A program made the position numbers and the translations under genes. Positions 1 through 5,555 of a stretch of DNA of 45,615 nucleotides are shown here, piece by piece. How positions within the stretch are numbered: position 1 is the stretch's first letter; each line of letters starts with the position of its first letter. This DNA comes from a virus: the IMG/VR virus record IMGVR_UViG_3300017605_000353, positions 1 to 45,615 of that record; one strand, written 5' to 3'. The notes below the pieces were generated by a model. It worked only from the letters and a program-made list of their open reading frames with translations, searched no databases and was not told the origin of the DNA.

Positions 1-395
1 ATATGGTCCCAATCACGTTGGCCTTCGGGTTTGGCGACTTCGGTCTCGATAGTCTTCGTCGCACCCTTAAACGCGTCGGAGAAGAGTTTGCTGCATTGGT
101 ACACGTCGTGGAAGCAACGCGTGGAGTCTTTCTCGAAAATAGACTCCCAGTTTGCGGCTGAGTCATTGAAGAACGTGAGACACGTAGCGGGGCCACCAAC
201 CAAATTCTCCATACACTCGGTGCAACGAGGTGTGGGATGGTCGTAGCATTCGTCTGTGTCATCAATCTCGATACGTGGTTGTGCGGGTAGTTCTCGCACG
301 TTTTTGATATCCACACGGCGCGAGAGTTTGAACCCATAGTACTTCGGGTCTTCCTCGTGACACTTAGCACAGGACTGGCATAGGACTTTTATCAT
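1..395 (-). CDS. Cys-rich protein of unknown function, cut by left window edge
   Basis: An open frame starts at ATG 395-393 and runs off the left edge after 131 codons without a stop. The start follows the AAGCCTATG box shared by the genes of this block. Cysteines C6, C9 and C12 and a later C-x2-C pair (in RCTEC) suggest a zinc-binding fold; no family is recognised. The last complete residues read DWDH. The leftward fragment at the right edge of the window (45445-45615) begins HAAEKKLPALPYLY and could be the rest of this gene if one base is missing at the junction. The frame is well supported; the function is unknown. Confidence 0.7.
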   Translation of the reverse strand, partial: MIKVLCQSCAKCHEEDPKYYGFKLSRRVDIKNVRELPAQPRIEIDDTDECYDHPTPRCTECMENLVGGPATCLTFFNDSAANWESIFEKDSTRCFHDVYQCSKLFSDAFKGATKTIETEVAKPEGQRDWDH

Positions 396-423
396 AGGCT
401 TACTGGTATGGTTTGGTTGATGG

Positions 424-771
424 TTACTGTTTCTTTGGTTTCTTGGAGATCTCGTTACGTGCGGAGTCGAAGACGTTTTTTACACCTTGGTCGGTAAGTG
501 CCCCGTTGATGCTAAGGGTTTTGTCAGGCGCAGCACCAACCAAAAACGACACCTCACGCTCGGCTTCTTGCAATGCTGCGTGGATGGCGAGACGGATTTT
601 TGCGGTTAGATATTCCTCCAACTGCTTCCGTCGTGCCTCACGTCGTGCCTCATGCTCGGGTGTAAGGGGTGGTTCGTCTGGGTTGATGATATTCGGCGTG
701 GTTACGGGAGACTTGATGCCTAACATAATGCCGTGCAATCCCACCTCGATTTGGGTTGTGATTTCGGTCAT
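424..771 (-). CDS. hypothetical protein, 115 aa
   Basis: I do not recognise the family. The product starts MTEITTQIEVGLHGIMLGIK and has a charged helical middle rich in Arg and Glu (residues about 35-70: EHEARREARRKQLEEYL), likely a helical or coiled-coil segment. The start at 771 is supported by the AAAAGCCTATG box found at other early starts and lies 6 bp after the stop of the upstream gene, so it is probably part of a leftward operon. No membrane segment or known catalytic motif is visible. Confidence 0.65.
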   Translation of the reverse strand: MTEITTQIEVGLHGIMLGIKSPVTTPNIINPDEPPLTPEHEARREARRKQLEEYLTAKIRLAIHAALQEAEREVSFLVGAAPDKTLSINGALTDQGVKNVFDSARNEISKKPKKQ

Positions 772-777
772 AGGCTT

Positions 778-1065
778 TTATGCGTTGCAGTCCCTAACCA
801 TCATTACTCGTTCAACTGGAATTGTGGTTCCTTCCCCACCGTTCCAGTATTCAGACAAGACAATATACCAAACCTTGGGGTTAACCTTAGACTGCATCTG
901 AAGAATACCTGCGTAATGGTGAGTCCATTTGATGGTATCGTCTGGTTTATGCGAAAACGAAATACCCCATGTAAAAGCTTTGGATGTGTCAGAGATGTAT
1001 AGTGTAACACTCTCCCCCGTTTCTGAGAATGTATACGTGTGTTGGTATGTAATTTCTTCGGTCAT
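778..1065 (-). CDS. hypothetical protein, 95 aa
   Basis: The family is not recognised. The frame is open further upstream, but I place the start at 1065 because the conserved AGCCTATGACC box lies there and because ATGA overlaps the stop of the upstream gene (TGA at 1064-1062). The product, starting MTEEITYQHTYTF, is rich in Thr, Tyr and Trp (YTFSETGESVTLYISD, WNGGEGTTIPVERV), consistent with a small beta-sheet protein. The extra upstream 51 residues in the longer frame overlap another gene and look like non-coding translation (His/Pro/Arg-rich). Confidence 0.65.
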   Translation of the reverse strand: MTEEITYQHTYTFSETGESVTLYISDTSKAFTWGISFSHKPDDTIKWTHHYAGILQMQSKVNPKVWYIVLSEYWNGGEGTTIPVERVMMVRDCNA

Positions 1066-1520
1066 AGGCTGTGTGGTATGGTGATGTTGAATGCGGGTGT
1101 GGACAAACGGTAGCCGGCTTCGTTGTTCTCGATGAGTGTATGGTGGTGGGTGAGACGTTTGCGGAGTTTGAATATCGTGGTGAAGATCCATTGGGGACCG
1201 TGGGTTGGGACTGACCACGTGTCCAGAATGTCACAAATGACCTTCGCATTGAGGAAGGTGTCAGCCTCTACCACACGTGGTGCGGGTAAGGAACGTTTGC
1301 ACCGTGCGTGACATGCAAGCACCATGCTAACACAGAACTCGCTTTGGTTCAACGTTATAGGACGTAGACCGTTCACACGCAGCGTCCTCACATACATACC
1401 AGTCAACCTCCCACAAAACTCCACGAGGTCATTCGACTGAAACGCATTGAAATGATGCTCCGCACGTAGGAATGTAGTCCAGGTGTGGAGACTTTCAGGA
1501 GTCATATCGCACGTCATCAT
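1062..1520 (-). CDS. hypothetical protein, 152 aa
   Basis: No family is recognised. It has ATGA overlaps with both neighbours: its ATG at 1520 overlaps the upstream TGA and its TGA overlaps the ATG of the next gene, so it is probably translationally coupled. The start could also be Met2 or Met6; Met1 is chosen because it makes the ATGA junction. Residues about 60-80 contain three Cys and one His (SEFCVSMVLACHARCKR), and a basic helix follows near residues 115-130 (IFKLRKRLTHHHT). These may indicate a metal site or nucleic-acid contact, but this is a guess. Confidence 0.6.
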   Translation of the reverse strand: MMTCDMTPESLHTWTTFLRAEHHFNAFQSNDLVEFCGRLTGMYVRTLRVNGLRPITLNQSEFCVSMVLACHARCKRSLPAPRVVEADTFLNAKVICDILDTWSVPTHGPQWIFTTIFKLRKRLTHHHTLIENNEAGYRLSTPAFNITIPHSL

Positions 1521-1792
1521 ATGCTATAATCCTCCGTTTTCCGCATCTTCCTAGTCTTCGCACCACGCTTCCCAACCGCGGAGCGTTTAAGATACGCTAC
1601 GTAGTCGGACATATGGTCTGGGCAAACAAAGGCTTTGAGTTCGAGCAGGAACTCCTCACCTGGTATCCCGTCAAAGAATATGTGCAGTGCGATAGGTGTA
1701 AACTGTGCGTGTTTAACCCACATTGGTGGACACGGCTTCCCTGTTTCCTGTCCACATTGGCCTCCACCTGGTTTTATCCACGTGCATTTCAT
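1517..1792 (-). CDS. small putative zinc-binding protein, 91 aa
   Basis: The product begins MKCTWIKPGGGQCGQETGKPC and has Cys at residues 3, 13 and 21 with a later FVCPDH, a spacing that could bind one zinc ion. The C-terminus is strongly basic (KRSAVGKRGAKTRKMRKTED), which suits nucleic-acid binding. The gene overlaps its upstream and downstream neighbours by 4 bp (ATGA) each, so it is translated as part of the same leftward operon. The function is not recognised. A zinc-finger role is inferred only from the Cys spacing. Confidence 0.6.
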   Translation of the reverse strand: MKCTWIKPGGGQCGQETGKPCPPMWVKHAQFTPIALHIFFDGIPGEEFLLELKAFVCPDHMSDYVAYLKRSAVGKRGAKTRKMRKTEDYSI

Positions 1793-1995
1793 AACTCCTC
1801 CCCTTCATACCCTGGTTGCAGTGCTTCGTCTTGCGCGAGGGCAATCTCAACCTCAAGCTGCGTCCGTTCCTCGTGAAGCGCTGTGATTACATTGTGGCGT
1901 TGGGGACTTCGAGACAACTCCCGGAGTATATCTCGATTCACGTCGTCGAGCTGTCGTCTCAACGACTGTTTTTCTTCTAGCGTCATGTCTAACAT
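1789..1995 (-). CDS. small coiled-coil protein, 68 aa
   Basis: This 68-residue product is predicted by eye to be almost entirely helical and highly charged (MTLEEKQSLRRQLDDVNRDI, then LHEERTQLEVEIALAQDEAL), with heptad-like Leu/Val spacing. It could be a dimeric coiled coil. Start at 1995 carries the AGCCTATG box. It is the first gene after the hairpin at 2046-2064. No family is recognised. Confidence 0.6.
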   Translation of the reverse strand: MLDMTLEEKQSLRRQLDDVNRDILRELSRSPQRHNVITALHEERTQLEVEIALAQDEALQPGYEGEEL

Positions 1996-2045
1996 AGGCT
2001 GTTATCCTTTTTCGCGTTGCTGTGGTCGTTATTAACCGCAGAAAG

Positions 2046-2064
2046 GGCCACCACGAAGGTGGCC
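2046..2064 (-). terminator. hairpin, possible terminator
   Basis: A perfect 7-bp stem (GGCCACC / GGTGGCC) with a 5-nt loop lies in the 95-bp gap between two leftward genes. Read on the minus strand the loop is TTCGT and the stem is followed by CTTTCT, only a weak T tract. It may act as a leaky terminator or as an RNA-stabilising hairpin. A similar UUCG-type hairpin stands at 41145-41160. Confidence 0.45.
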
Positions 2065-2090
2065 GTGTTCTAAGGTTGGATACTCATAAC

Positions 2091-2405
2091 TCAATCCACA
2101 ATCCAACCAGCCTCGGCCATAGCCTCCGCGGTTAGATACTCAATCATTGTTGCATTAGGTCCCACCTCCCACATATTGCAGAGATACACTCTCCACGAAG
2201 GCGTGGTCCACCGTCCGTTGTCCAGGCTCGGTGTAACGAGCGTACCAAGCTGTAACTTCCTCTCCGCACCATAGCGTTTCAATGGCAGTACTGACCCAGC
2301 AGGCCACAAATGCGGTCGCTTGAACATCTCAACATCCACACGGCCAGCTAACACCTGGGCATCGGTGAGCTTTGCGGCGGTGGTTACGTTAGAGGTTGTT
2401 GACAT
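2091..2405 (-). CDS. hypothetical protein, 104 aa
   Basis: The frame extends upstream to 2492, but that extension overlaps the upstream gene and is Ser/Lys-rich, so I start at Met 2405 (MSTTSNVTTAAKLTDAQ), giving a 17-bp overlap with the upstream gene. The middle is aromatic and beta-like (WTTPSWRVYLCNMWEVG) and the end is acidic-helical (MIEYLTAEAMAEAGW). The fold suggests a small globular protein. It is the last gene before the 2046-2064 hairpin. No family is recognised. Confidence 0.6.
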   Translation of the reverse strand: MSTTSNVTTAAKLTDAQVLAGRVDVEMFKRPHLWPAGSVLPLKRYGAERKLQLGTLVTPSLDNGRWTTPSWRVYLCNMWEVGPNATMIEYLTAEAMAEAGWIVD

Positions 2406-2637
2406 ATTCGCTGAGTTCTGAGAGGTGTTCTTCACAGATTTCGAGGTCGGCGTGCAGACTATCGACTTCCTCGATTTTAGTCTCGAACTCACCGTCGTAC
2501 TCCTCTTGCTCAGAATCAGTCAACTTATCGAAGTCCGCTTGCATGTCATCACGCAACTTTGCGGTGGCTACTAACGTCGTGCGCAAGGCGTCGGTCAACG
2601 CCTTCACGTTGGTTTGATGTTTCTTCTTGTCAATCAT
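2389..2637 (-). CDS. acidic coiled-coil protein, 82 aa
   Basis: A strongly acidic helical protein (KLTDSEQEEYDGEFETKIEE, then LHADLEICEEHLSELSEY) with heptad-like spacing, probably a coiled coil. The start at 2637 carries the conserved AAGCCTATGA box and overlaps the end of the upstream gene by 8 bp. Acidic small early phage proteins often target host DNA-binding proteins, but nothing here identifies a target. Confidence 0.6.
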   Translation of the reverse strand: MIDKKKHQTNVKALTDALRTTLVATAKLRDDMQADFDKLTDSEQEEYDGEFETKIEEVDSLHADLEICEEHLSELSEYVNNL

Positions 2638-3169
2638 AGGCTTCCAGTGCTTTCCGCAGCCGACTTTGTGAGGGGCTCGGCCTTGTGGTTTTAATCCCCT
2701 GTGCGGCTAAGTCCGCACGGTATTCAGCCAGCGTCGAGTCATCGGCATTCGCCGGCTCGAACCAGCCAAAGTGAATGTCTGCCCAACCACCCTTGTTGGG
2801 TATCATAATCGCGGTGAGACCATTGCTGAGTACCAGCGTGCCGGTCAGCGTGGGTAGTCCCGTCACAGTCCCCTGTATCCCTGGGTCAAACGCTCTCCAC
2901 GGCCACTTGGACTTGGGCAGCGTGAGGTTATACCGTGCGCACACGGTCTCAACGGGGCTCAACGCAATCCGCTCGGCTGCACTCGCCTTCCGGTTAGCTT
3001 CACACTCTGAAGCTGACGCTTCGCCCTGCTTTGCAGTGGTCGTGGTGAGTCTCCGCACAATACCGGGGCGCACGTGGGTTAAGGTCCCCAGCTTAAACCC
3101 CAGCCTGCTCTCCGCTTCCTCGATGTTTGCGGCTTCAAGACTCAGTTCTACCGAGAATGAGAATTTCAT
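2630..3169 (-). CDS. hypothetical protein, 179 aa
   Basis: I do not recognise this 179-residue protein. It starts MKFSFSVELSLEAANIEEAE at 3169. It combines a beta-rich central part with repeated Gly/Thr/Leu (VTGLPTLTGTLVLSNGLTAI, MIPNKGGWADIHFGWF) and a basic C-terminus (TRPSPSQSRLRKALEAYD). It is preceded by the hairpin repeat at 3183-3211, which fills the gap to the upstream gene, so its expression may be controlled there. Unlike several neighbours, its start lacks the AGCCTATG box (GTGTTATG instead). Confidence 0.65.
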   Translation of the reverse strand: MKFSFSVELSLEAANIEEAESRLGFKLGTLTHVRPGIVRRLTTTTAKQGEASASECEANRKASAAERIALSPVETVCARYNLTLPKSKWPWRAFDPGIQGTVTGLPTLTGTLVLSNGLTAIMIPNKGGWADIHFGWFEPANADDSTLAEYRADLAAQGIKTTRPSPSQSRLRKALEAYD

Positions 3170-3182
3170 AACACTTGTGGGT

Positions 3183-3211
3183 TAACTTACGCGCCGAGCG
3201 CGTGGTCCTTA
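3183..3211 (-). promoter_or_regulatory. 29-bp hairpin repeat, copy 1
   Basis: The 29-bp element matches the one at 3446-3474 at 22 positions. It contains a perfect 6-bp stem, ACGCGC / GCGCGT around CGA, flanked by TAACT and GGTCCTTA. It lies 14 bp upstream of the start of the gene at 2630-3169 and overlaps the TAA stop of 3209-3427. One stem pair (C-G here) is T-A in the other copy, which is a compensatory change. This supports a structured leader RNA or a dyad operator. Confidence 0.6.
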
Positions 3212-3427
3212 TCCCCTCACCTTCATCAACGTCTCGCTGTCAAACTCCTGTCCCAACCCAACTCCGTACCTAACCCCCAAGCGTGAGGCACAATCCCCAC
3301 AAACCCAACCCCAACTCCCACCAAACGCCGGCAGGCTCGCATCACTAAACGTCTTATACGCGGTCAGCTTCCCCGTGCAAACATCACACACCTGCTTCTC
3401 CTTGTCAATCACTGCTACTTTCGTCAT
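3209..3427 (-). CDS. small zinc-ribbon-like protein, 72 aa
   Basis: I place the start at 3427 (MTKVAVIDKEKQ), where the ATAAGCCTATG box lies. The longer frame up to 3541 reads through the repeat and hairpins of the intergenic region and looks non-coding. Two CxxC pairs (C14/C17 in CDVC and C43/C46 in CGDC), 25 residues apart, form a classic four-Cys zinc-ribbon pattern. Such proteins are often transcription or nucleic-acid-binding factors, but no specific family is recognised. It is the first convincing gene of the leftward block next to the divergent regulatory region. Confidence 0.65.
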   Translation of the reverse strand: MTKVAVIDKEKQVCDVCTGKLTAYKTFSDASLPAFGGSWGWVCGDCASRLGVRYGVGLGQEFDSETLMKVRG

Positions 3428-3445
3428 AGGCTTATTCTTTCTCTC

Positions 3446-3474
3446 TAACTCACGTGCTACGCACGCGGTCCTTA
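3446..3474 (-). promoter_or_regulatory. 29-bp hairpin repeat, copy 2
   Basis: Second copy of the element at 3183-3211, with the same flanks (TAACT and GGTCCTTA). The stem reads ACGTGC / GCACGC around TAC, five of six pairs intact. It lies 19 bp upstream of the start at 3427, so both copies stand in the leader of a leftward gene. The T-A pair here replaces the C-G pair of copy 1. Confidence 0.6.
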
Positions 3475-3630
3475 GTTGGCGGCTCGTGGCCTGGGCGCAG
3501 CTTGCGCTCACCCCTTTCGACAGCGCAGGGCACCCCAGCATTCAATCTCCGGCCTTCCGTACTTATACTGATGGCTCGATGGCCCTGAATGGCACGCCGA
3601 TTGCTTAGGCCATCCTGGCATGAAAGCTGC

Positions 3631-3819
3631 TTACCCCCAATTCGGTCGTCTGTCGACTGTCGCCCTACCCCTAGGGGGTGCCGATCCCGGCTTTTGAAAA
3701 GTTCGCCTAGGTTTAGGACTACTCCTATAACATAAGGACACCCTTCCTATTAGACCTATAAAAAAAAAAAAAATAGAAGTCAGAGCATATCCGTGTGTTA
3801 TGGCCTTTCTCCTTGTCAT
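3631..3819 (-). CDS. doubtful small ORF, 62 aa
   Basis: An ORF with a plausible ribosome-binding site (AGAGGAG three bases before ATG at 3819) encodes a short hydrophobic stretch (TSIFFFFIGLIG, residues 14-25) followed by a basic Pro/Arg-rich tail. The Phe run is simply the translation of the A14 tract, and the tail is encoded by one arm of the inverted repeat. I therefore think it is more likely a regulatory DNA region than a gene, but a small membrane peptide cannot be ruled out. Confidence 0.2.
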   Translation of the reverse strand: MTRRKAITHGYALTSIFFFFIGLIGRVSLCYRSSPKPRRTFQKPGSAPPRGRATVDRRPNWG

Positions 3820-3891
3820 AGACTCCTCTAGACAAGGCCAAACTTTCTAAAAGCCGGGGCCAGGGGGTGTGCCCCTAGGCCGACAGTCGAC
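3652..3891. repeat. imperfect inverted repeat around A14 tract; candidate origin
   Basis: The left arm (3652-3701) and right arm (3843-3891) are imperfect inverted copies. They share TCGACTGTCG/CGACAGTCGA at the outside, CCCCTAGG in the middle and CCCGGCTTTT/AAAAGCCGGG (3686-3695, 3849-3858) at the inside. The 141 bp between them is AT-rich and holds a run of 14 A at 3760-3773. A further direct CGACAGTCGA lies at 3895-3904. Iteron-like decamers, an AT-rich spacer and an A tract are typical of origins or strong regulatory hubs; which one applies is inference. Confidence 0.5.
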
Positions 3892-3918
3892 GTACGACAG
3901 TCGATCGAACAGCCCTTT

Positions 3919-3945
3919 GGTCATCTTCAGAATCTGAAGCTAACG
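3919..3945. promoter_or_regulatory. 27-bp dyad, copy 1
   Basis: Half-sites GGTCATCTTCA and (reverse complement of TGAAGCTAACG) CGTTAGCTTCA flank a 5-bp spacer. It lies in the divergent intergenic region, just beyond the CGACAGTCGA repeats and 182 bp before the start at 4127. It is one of six copies in the window and the only one in the intergenic hub. Confidence 0.6.
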
Positions 3946-4126
3946 TATTGGCACAGACGCTCTCGTTAGGCACGTGCGTGAAAATTCCACGCACAATGCG
4001 TGGCCAACGCACACTATCCGTCCCGCACGGCGCAATACCAAGCACTTACGTCATGGCACGCCGTGTGCTTACATACTAGCAGTGCTGCGAATACTCCGCA
4101 CCAAGCGGCCAGCACTACAAAAGCCT

Positions 4127-4486
4127 ATGGCCAAAGAAACCAAACTACTCCCGTCCGTGCGCGATGCCCTGCTCCGTGTGCGAGCTCAGCAATCTGTATC
4201 CGCTGGCAAGCCGATGAAAATGGACCAAGCCGCCGTCTGCGCGGCCGTGCGCTACGTGCTGGGCGAGCTCATCACCGAAGCCATCACCGCACACGCGGAC
4301 ACCGGCTCTGACGAGCCGCTTGAATCCTACATCACCGGCGTGCTCAAGGACGGCTGGGCTGATCTCTGTGAATACGGGTTCATCGGCAACGCCTCGCAAT
4401 TCCGCCAAGCTTGCCATGCGCTCCCGGCCACCGATGAACTGTGGCAGCCCAAGGAAACCGCAAAGCCCGCATCGGCCTACGAATAG
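4127..4486 (+). CDS. hypothetical protein, 119 aa; first rightward gene
   Basis: The frame is open from 3974, but I choose ATG 4127 because it carries the AAAAGCCTATG box otherwise seen at leftward early genes; the upstream extension is Arg/Thr-rich and lies in palindromic DNA. The product (MAKETKLLPSVRDALLRVRA) is helical with repeated Ala, for example DQAAVCAAVRYVLGELITEA, and ends in a Lys/Pro/Ala tail. No family is recognised. It stands alone between the regulatory hub and a structured 308-bp gap, so it may be expressed early and separately from the late genes. Confidence 0.6.
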   Translation: MAKETKLLPSVRDALLRVRAQQSVSAGKPMKMDQAAVCAAVRYVLGELITEAITAHADTGSDEPLESYITGVLKDGWADLCEYGFIGNASQFRQACHALPATDELWQPKETAKPASAYE

Positions 4487-4794
4487 GACGGCCCGCTACA
4501 CGGCCCGCGAGCCCTGGGGTTGTAAAGCCCTGGGGCTCAATCGTTTAGACCCCCCGTCGCCTTTATCCAGCCTCGCTTTGCTCGGGGAGACCTCCCCAAG
4601 GCTTGTTTAGCTCCATATTTAGTTATCTGGCCAGTAATTTTCAACTTAAGGTTAATGCCGGCATAGAGGGATACCGGCAAAGAGCATTTGGGACGCTTGC
4701 GGCCCGAGGTGAGCTCCTGTATGGTTAGGGTGTAGCGCGGAATGCCGGGAAGGAGGCATCGCGCTTTTGTTGTTGGGGACTTGAGGATAACATT
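4487..4794 (+). other. structured intergenic region before the packaging genes
   Basis: 308 bp without a credible gene. It contains a repeated ACGGCCCGC, a GAGCCC/GGGCTC stem (4509-4538) built on two copies of AGCCCTGGGG, a compound hairpin AGCCT...GGGGA/TCCCC...AGGCT (4569-4603), an AT-rich stretch (about 4604-4655) that may hold the late promoter, a TGCCGG/CCGGCA stem (4656-4679) and a terminator-like hairpin at 4735-4768. The region may encode a small structured RNA; no tRNA cloverleaf is visible. Confidence 0.5.
4735..4768 (+). terminator. terminator-like hairpin with T tract
   Basis: Stem GCGCG-(GA bulge)-ATGCC pairs with GGCAT-CGCGC around an 8-nt loop and is followed by TTTTGTTGTT. 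This is the best rho-independent terminator shape in the window. It ends 26 bp before the start at 4795, so it would either stop transcripts from upstream or act as an attenuator in the leader of the packaging genes. Confidence 0.5.
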
Positions 4795-4983
4795 ATGAGT
4801 GACCTAGCGAAAGACGGGAAAGAGCAACATAGCGGGATGGCGAAAGGTGGGTTTCCCGAGGGGACACCGCAGTATCCGCCACGGGTCGAGAAGATTTTGC
4901 GGTCTCAGCCGCTGAGTCCCTTGAGCACCGGGGAGCTGAAGGTGGTGAAGGTGAGGAATGAGGTGTCGGTGCAGAATGATTGA
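4795..4983 (+). CDS. hypothetical protein, 62 aa
   Basis: Small hydrophilic product (MSDLAKDGKEQHSGMAKGGF) with a Shine-Dalgarno-like GAGGA 8 bp before ATG. Its stop overlaps the possible TTG start of the small terminase (TTGA at 4980-4983). No domain is recognised. It is the first gene of the late operon. It lacks hydrophobic segments and is probably partly disordered (many Gly/Pro/Lys/Ser). Confidence 0.55.
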   Translation: MSDLAKDGKEQHSGMAKGGFPEGTPQYPPRVEKILRSQPLSPLSTGELKVVKVRNEVSVQND

Positions 4984-4988
4984 GTGAC

Positions 4989-5549
4989 ATGAACACGCAG
5001 CTTTACGAGAATAGCCCGTTGGCCGGCGCGAGTATTGAGGAGGTGGAGAAGTCGAACCCCGATGGGTTTTACAACGCCAAAGACCCCAATCTCGCGATTC
5101 TGCATGAGCGACCGGAGCACCGGATTTGCATCATGTTGAAGGCGAGCGGGAAGTCGAATAACGAGATTGCGGCCATTATCAACTATACGCCGAGCTGGGT
5201 CAGCCAGATTCTCCGGCAGCCGTGGGCGAAGGAGGCGTTGTTACGCGAGCTCAAGAAACTCGGGGGTGACTCCGTGGCTGAGTTGCTGGCCGGGACCGCG
5301 ACCGATAGTGTGTTCAAGCTGATCCAGTTGCGGGACACAGCCGACGACGAAGGCGTGCAGTTACGCGCTAGTCAGGACCTCCTCGATCGTTACCTAGGCA
5401 AAGCAACCCAAAAGGTCGAATCCAACACCAAGGTCACCCATCTCTCAGGTGACGTGGAGAAGGTCGACAAAGAACTCGCCGAGATTGAGTCTCAGCTCCT
5501 CCGCGCGTTACCAACCGCCAGACCCCAGACTATTATAGCGAACAATTAG
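4989..5549 (+). CDS. terminase small subunit (putative)
   Basis: About 186 residues, directly upstream of the large terminase. Residues about 35-80 form a helix-turn-helix of the terminase small-subunit type (LKASGKSNNEIAAIINYTP followed by SWVSQILRQPWAKEAL), expected to bind the pac/cos DNA. A helical C-terminal part (about 85-165, LRASQDLLDRYLG, DKELAEIESQLL) would serve oligomerisation. A TTG at 4980, coupled to the preceding stop, is an alternative start and would add three residues. Assignment rests on position and HTH, not on a signature motif. Confidence 0.75.
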   Translation: MNTQLYENSPLAGASIEEVEKSNPDGFYNAKDPNLAILHERPEHRICIMLKASGKSNNEIAAIINYTPSWVSQILRQPWAKEALLRELKKLGGDSVAELLAGTATDSVFKLIQLRDTADDEGVQLRASQDLLDRYLGKATQKVESNTKVTHLSGDVEKVDKELAEIESQLLRALPTARPQTIIANN

Positions 5550-5555
5550 TCTTTG

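Larger units (their letters stand above)
3428..4126. other. divergent intergenic regulatory region
   Basis: About 700 bp separates the leftward and rightward gene arms. It holds the second 29-bp hairpin repeat (3446-3474), a GCGCA/TGCGC hairpin (3495-3507), a long imperfect inverted repeat around an A14 tract (3652-3891), two direct and one inverted copy of CGACAGTCGA, one 27-bp dyad (3919-3945), and a 7-bp hairpin GTGCGTG/CACGCAC (3974-3994) followed by more GCGTG/CGCAC palindromes. Promoters for both arms and possibly the replication origin are expected here. I cannot assign exact -10/-35 boxes; AT-rich stretches with TATAGG/TATAAA-like words lie at 3724-3775. Confidence 0.6.

Noticed and set aside
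413-901. 162-residue plus-strand ORF in the left block
   Set aside because: Opposite strand to well-packed leftward genes with conserved start boxes; Ser/Arg/Cys-rich composition of antisense translation.
1772-1782. TTATCCACG word, considered as a DnaA box
   Set aside because: Single copy within a coding gene, one mismatch; no cluster of such boxes nearby.
3844-3924. 25-codon leftward ORF starting within dyad copy 1
   Set aside because: It runs through the inverted-repeat arm and ends in it; Pro/Gly-rich and with no independent support.
4487-4794. Possible tRNA in the structured gap
   Set aside because: Stems do not fit a cloverleaf, and no TTC-type loop or acceptor pairing was found.
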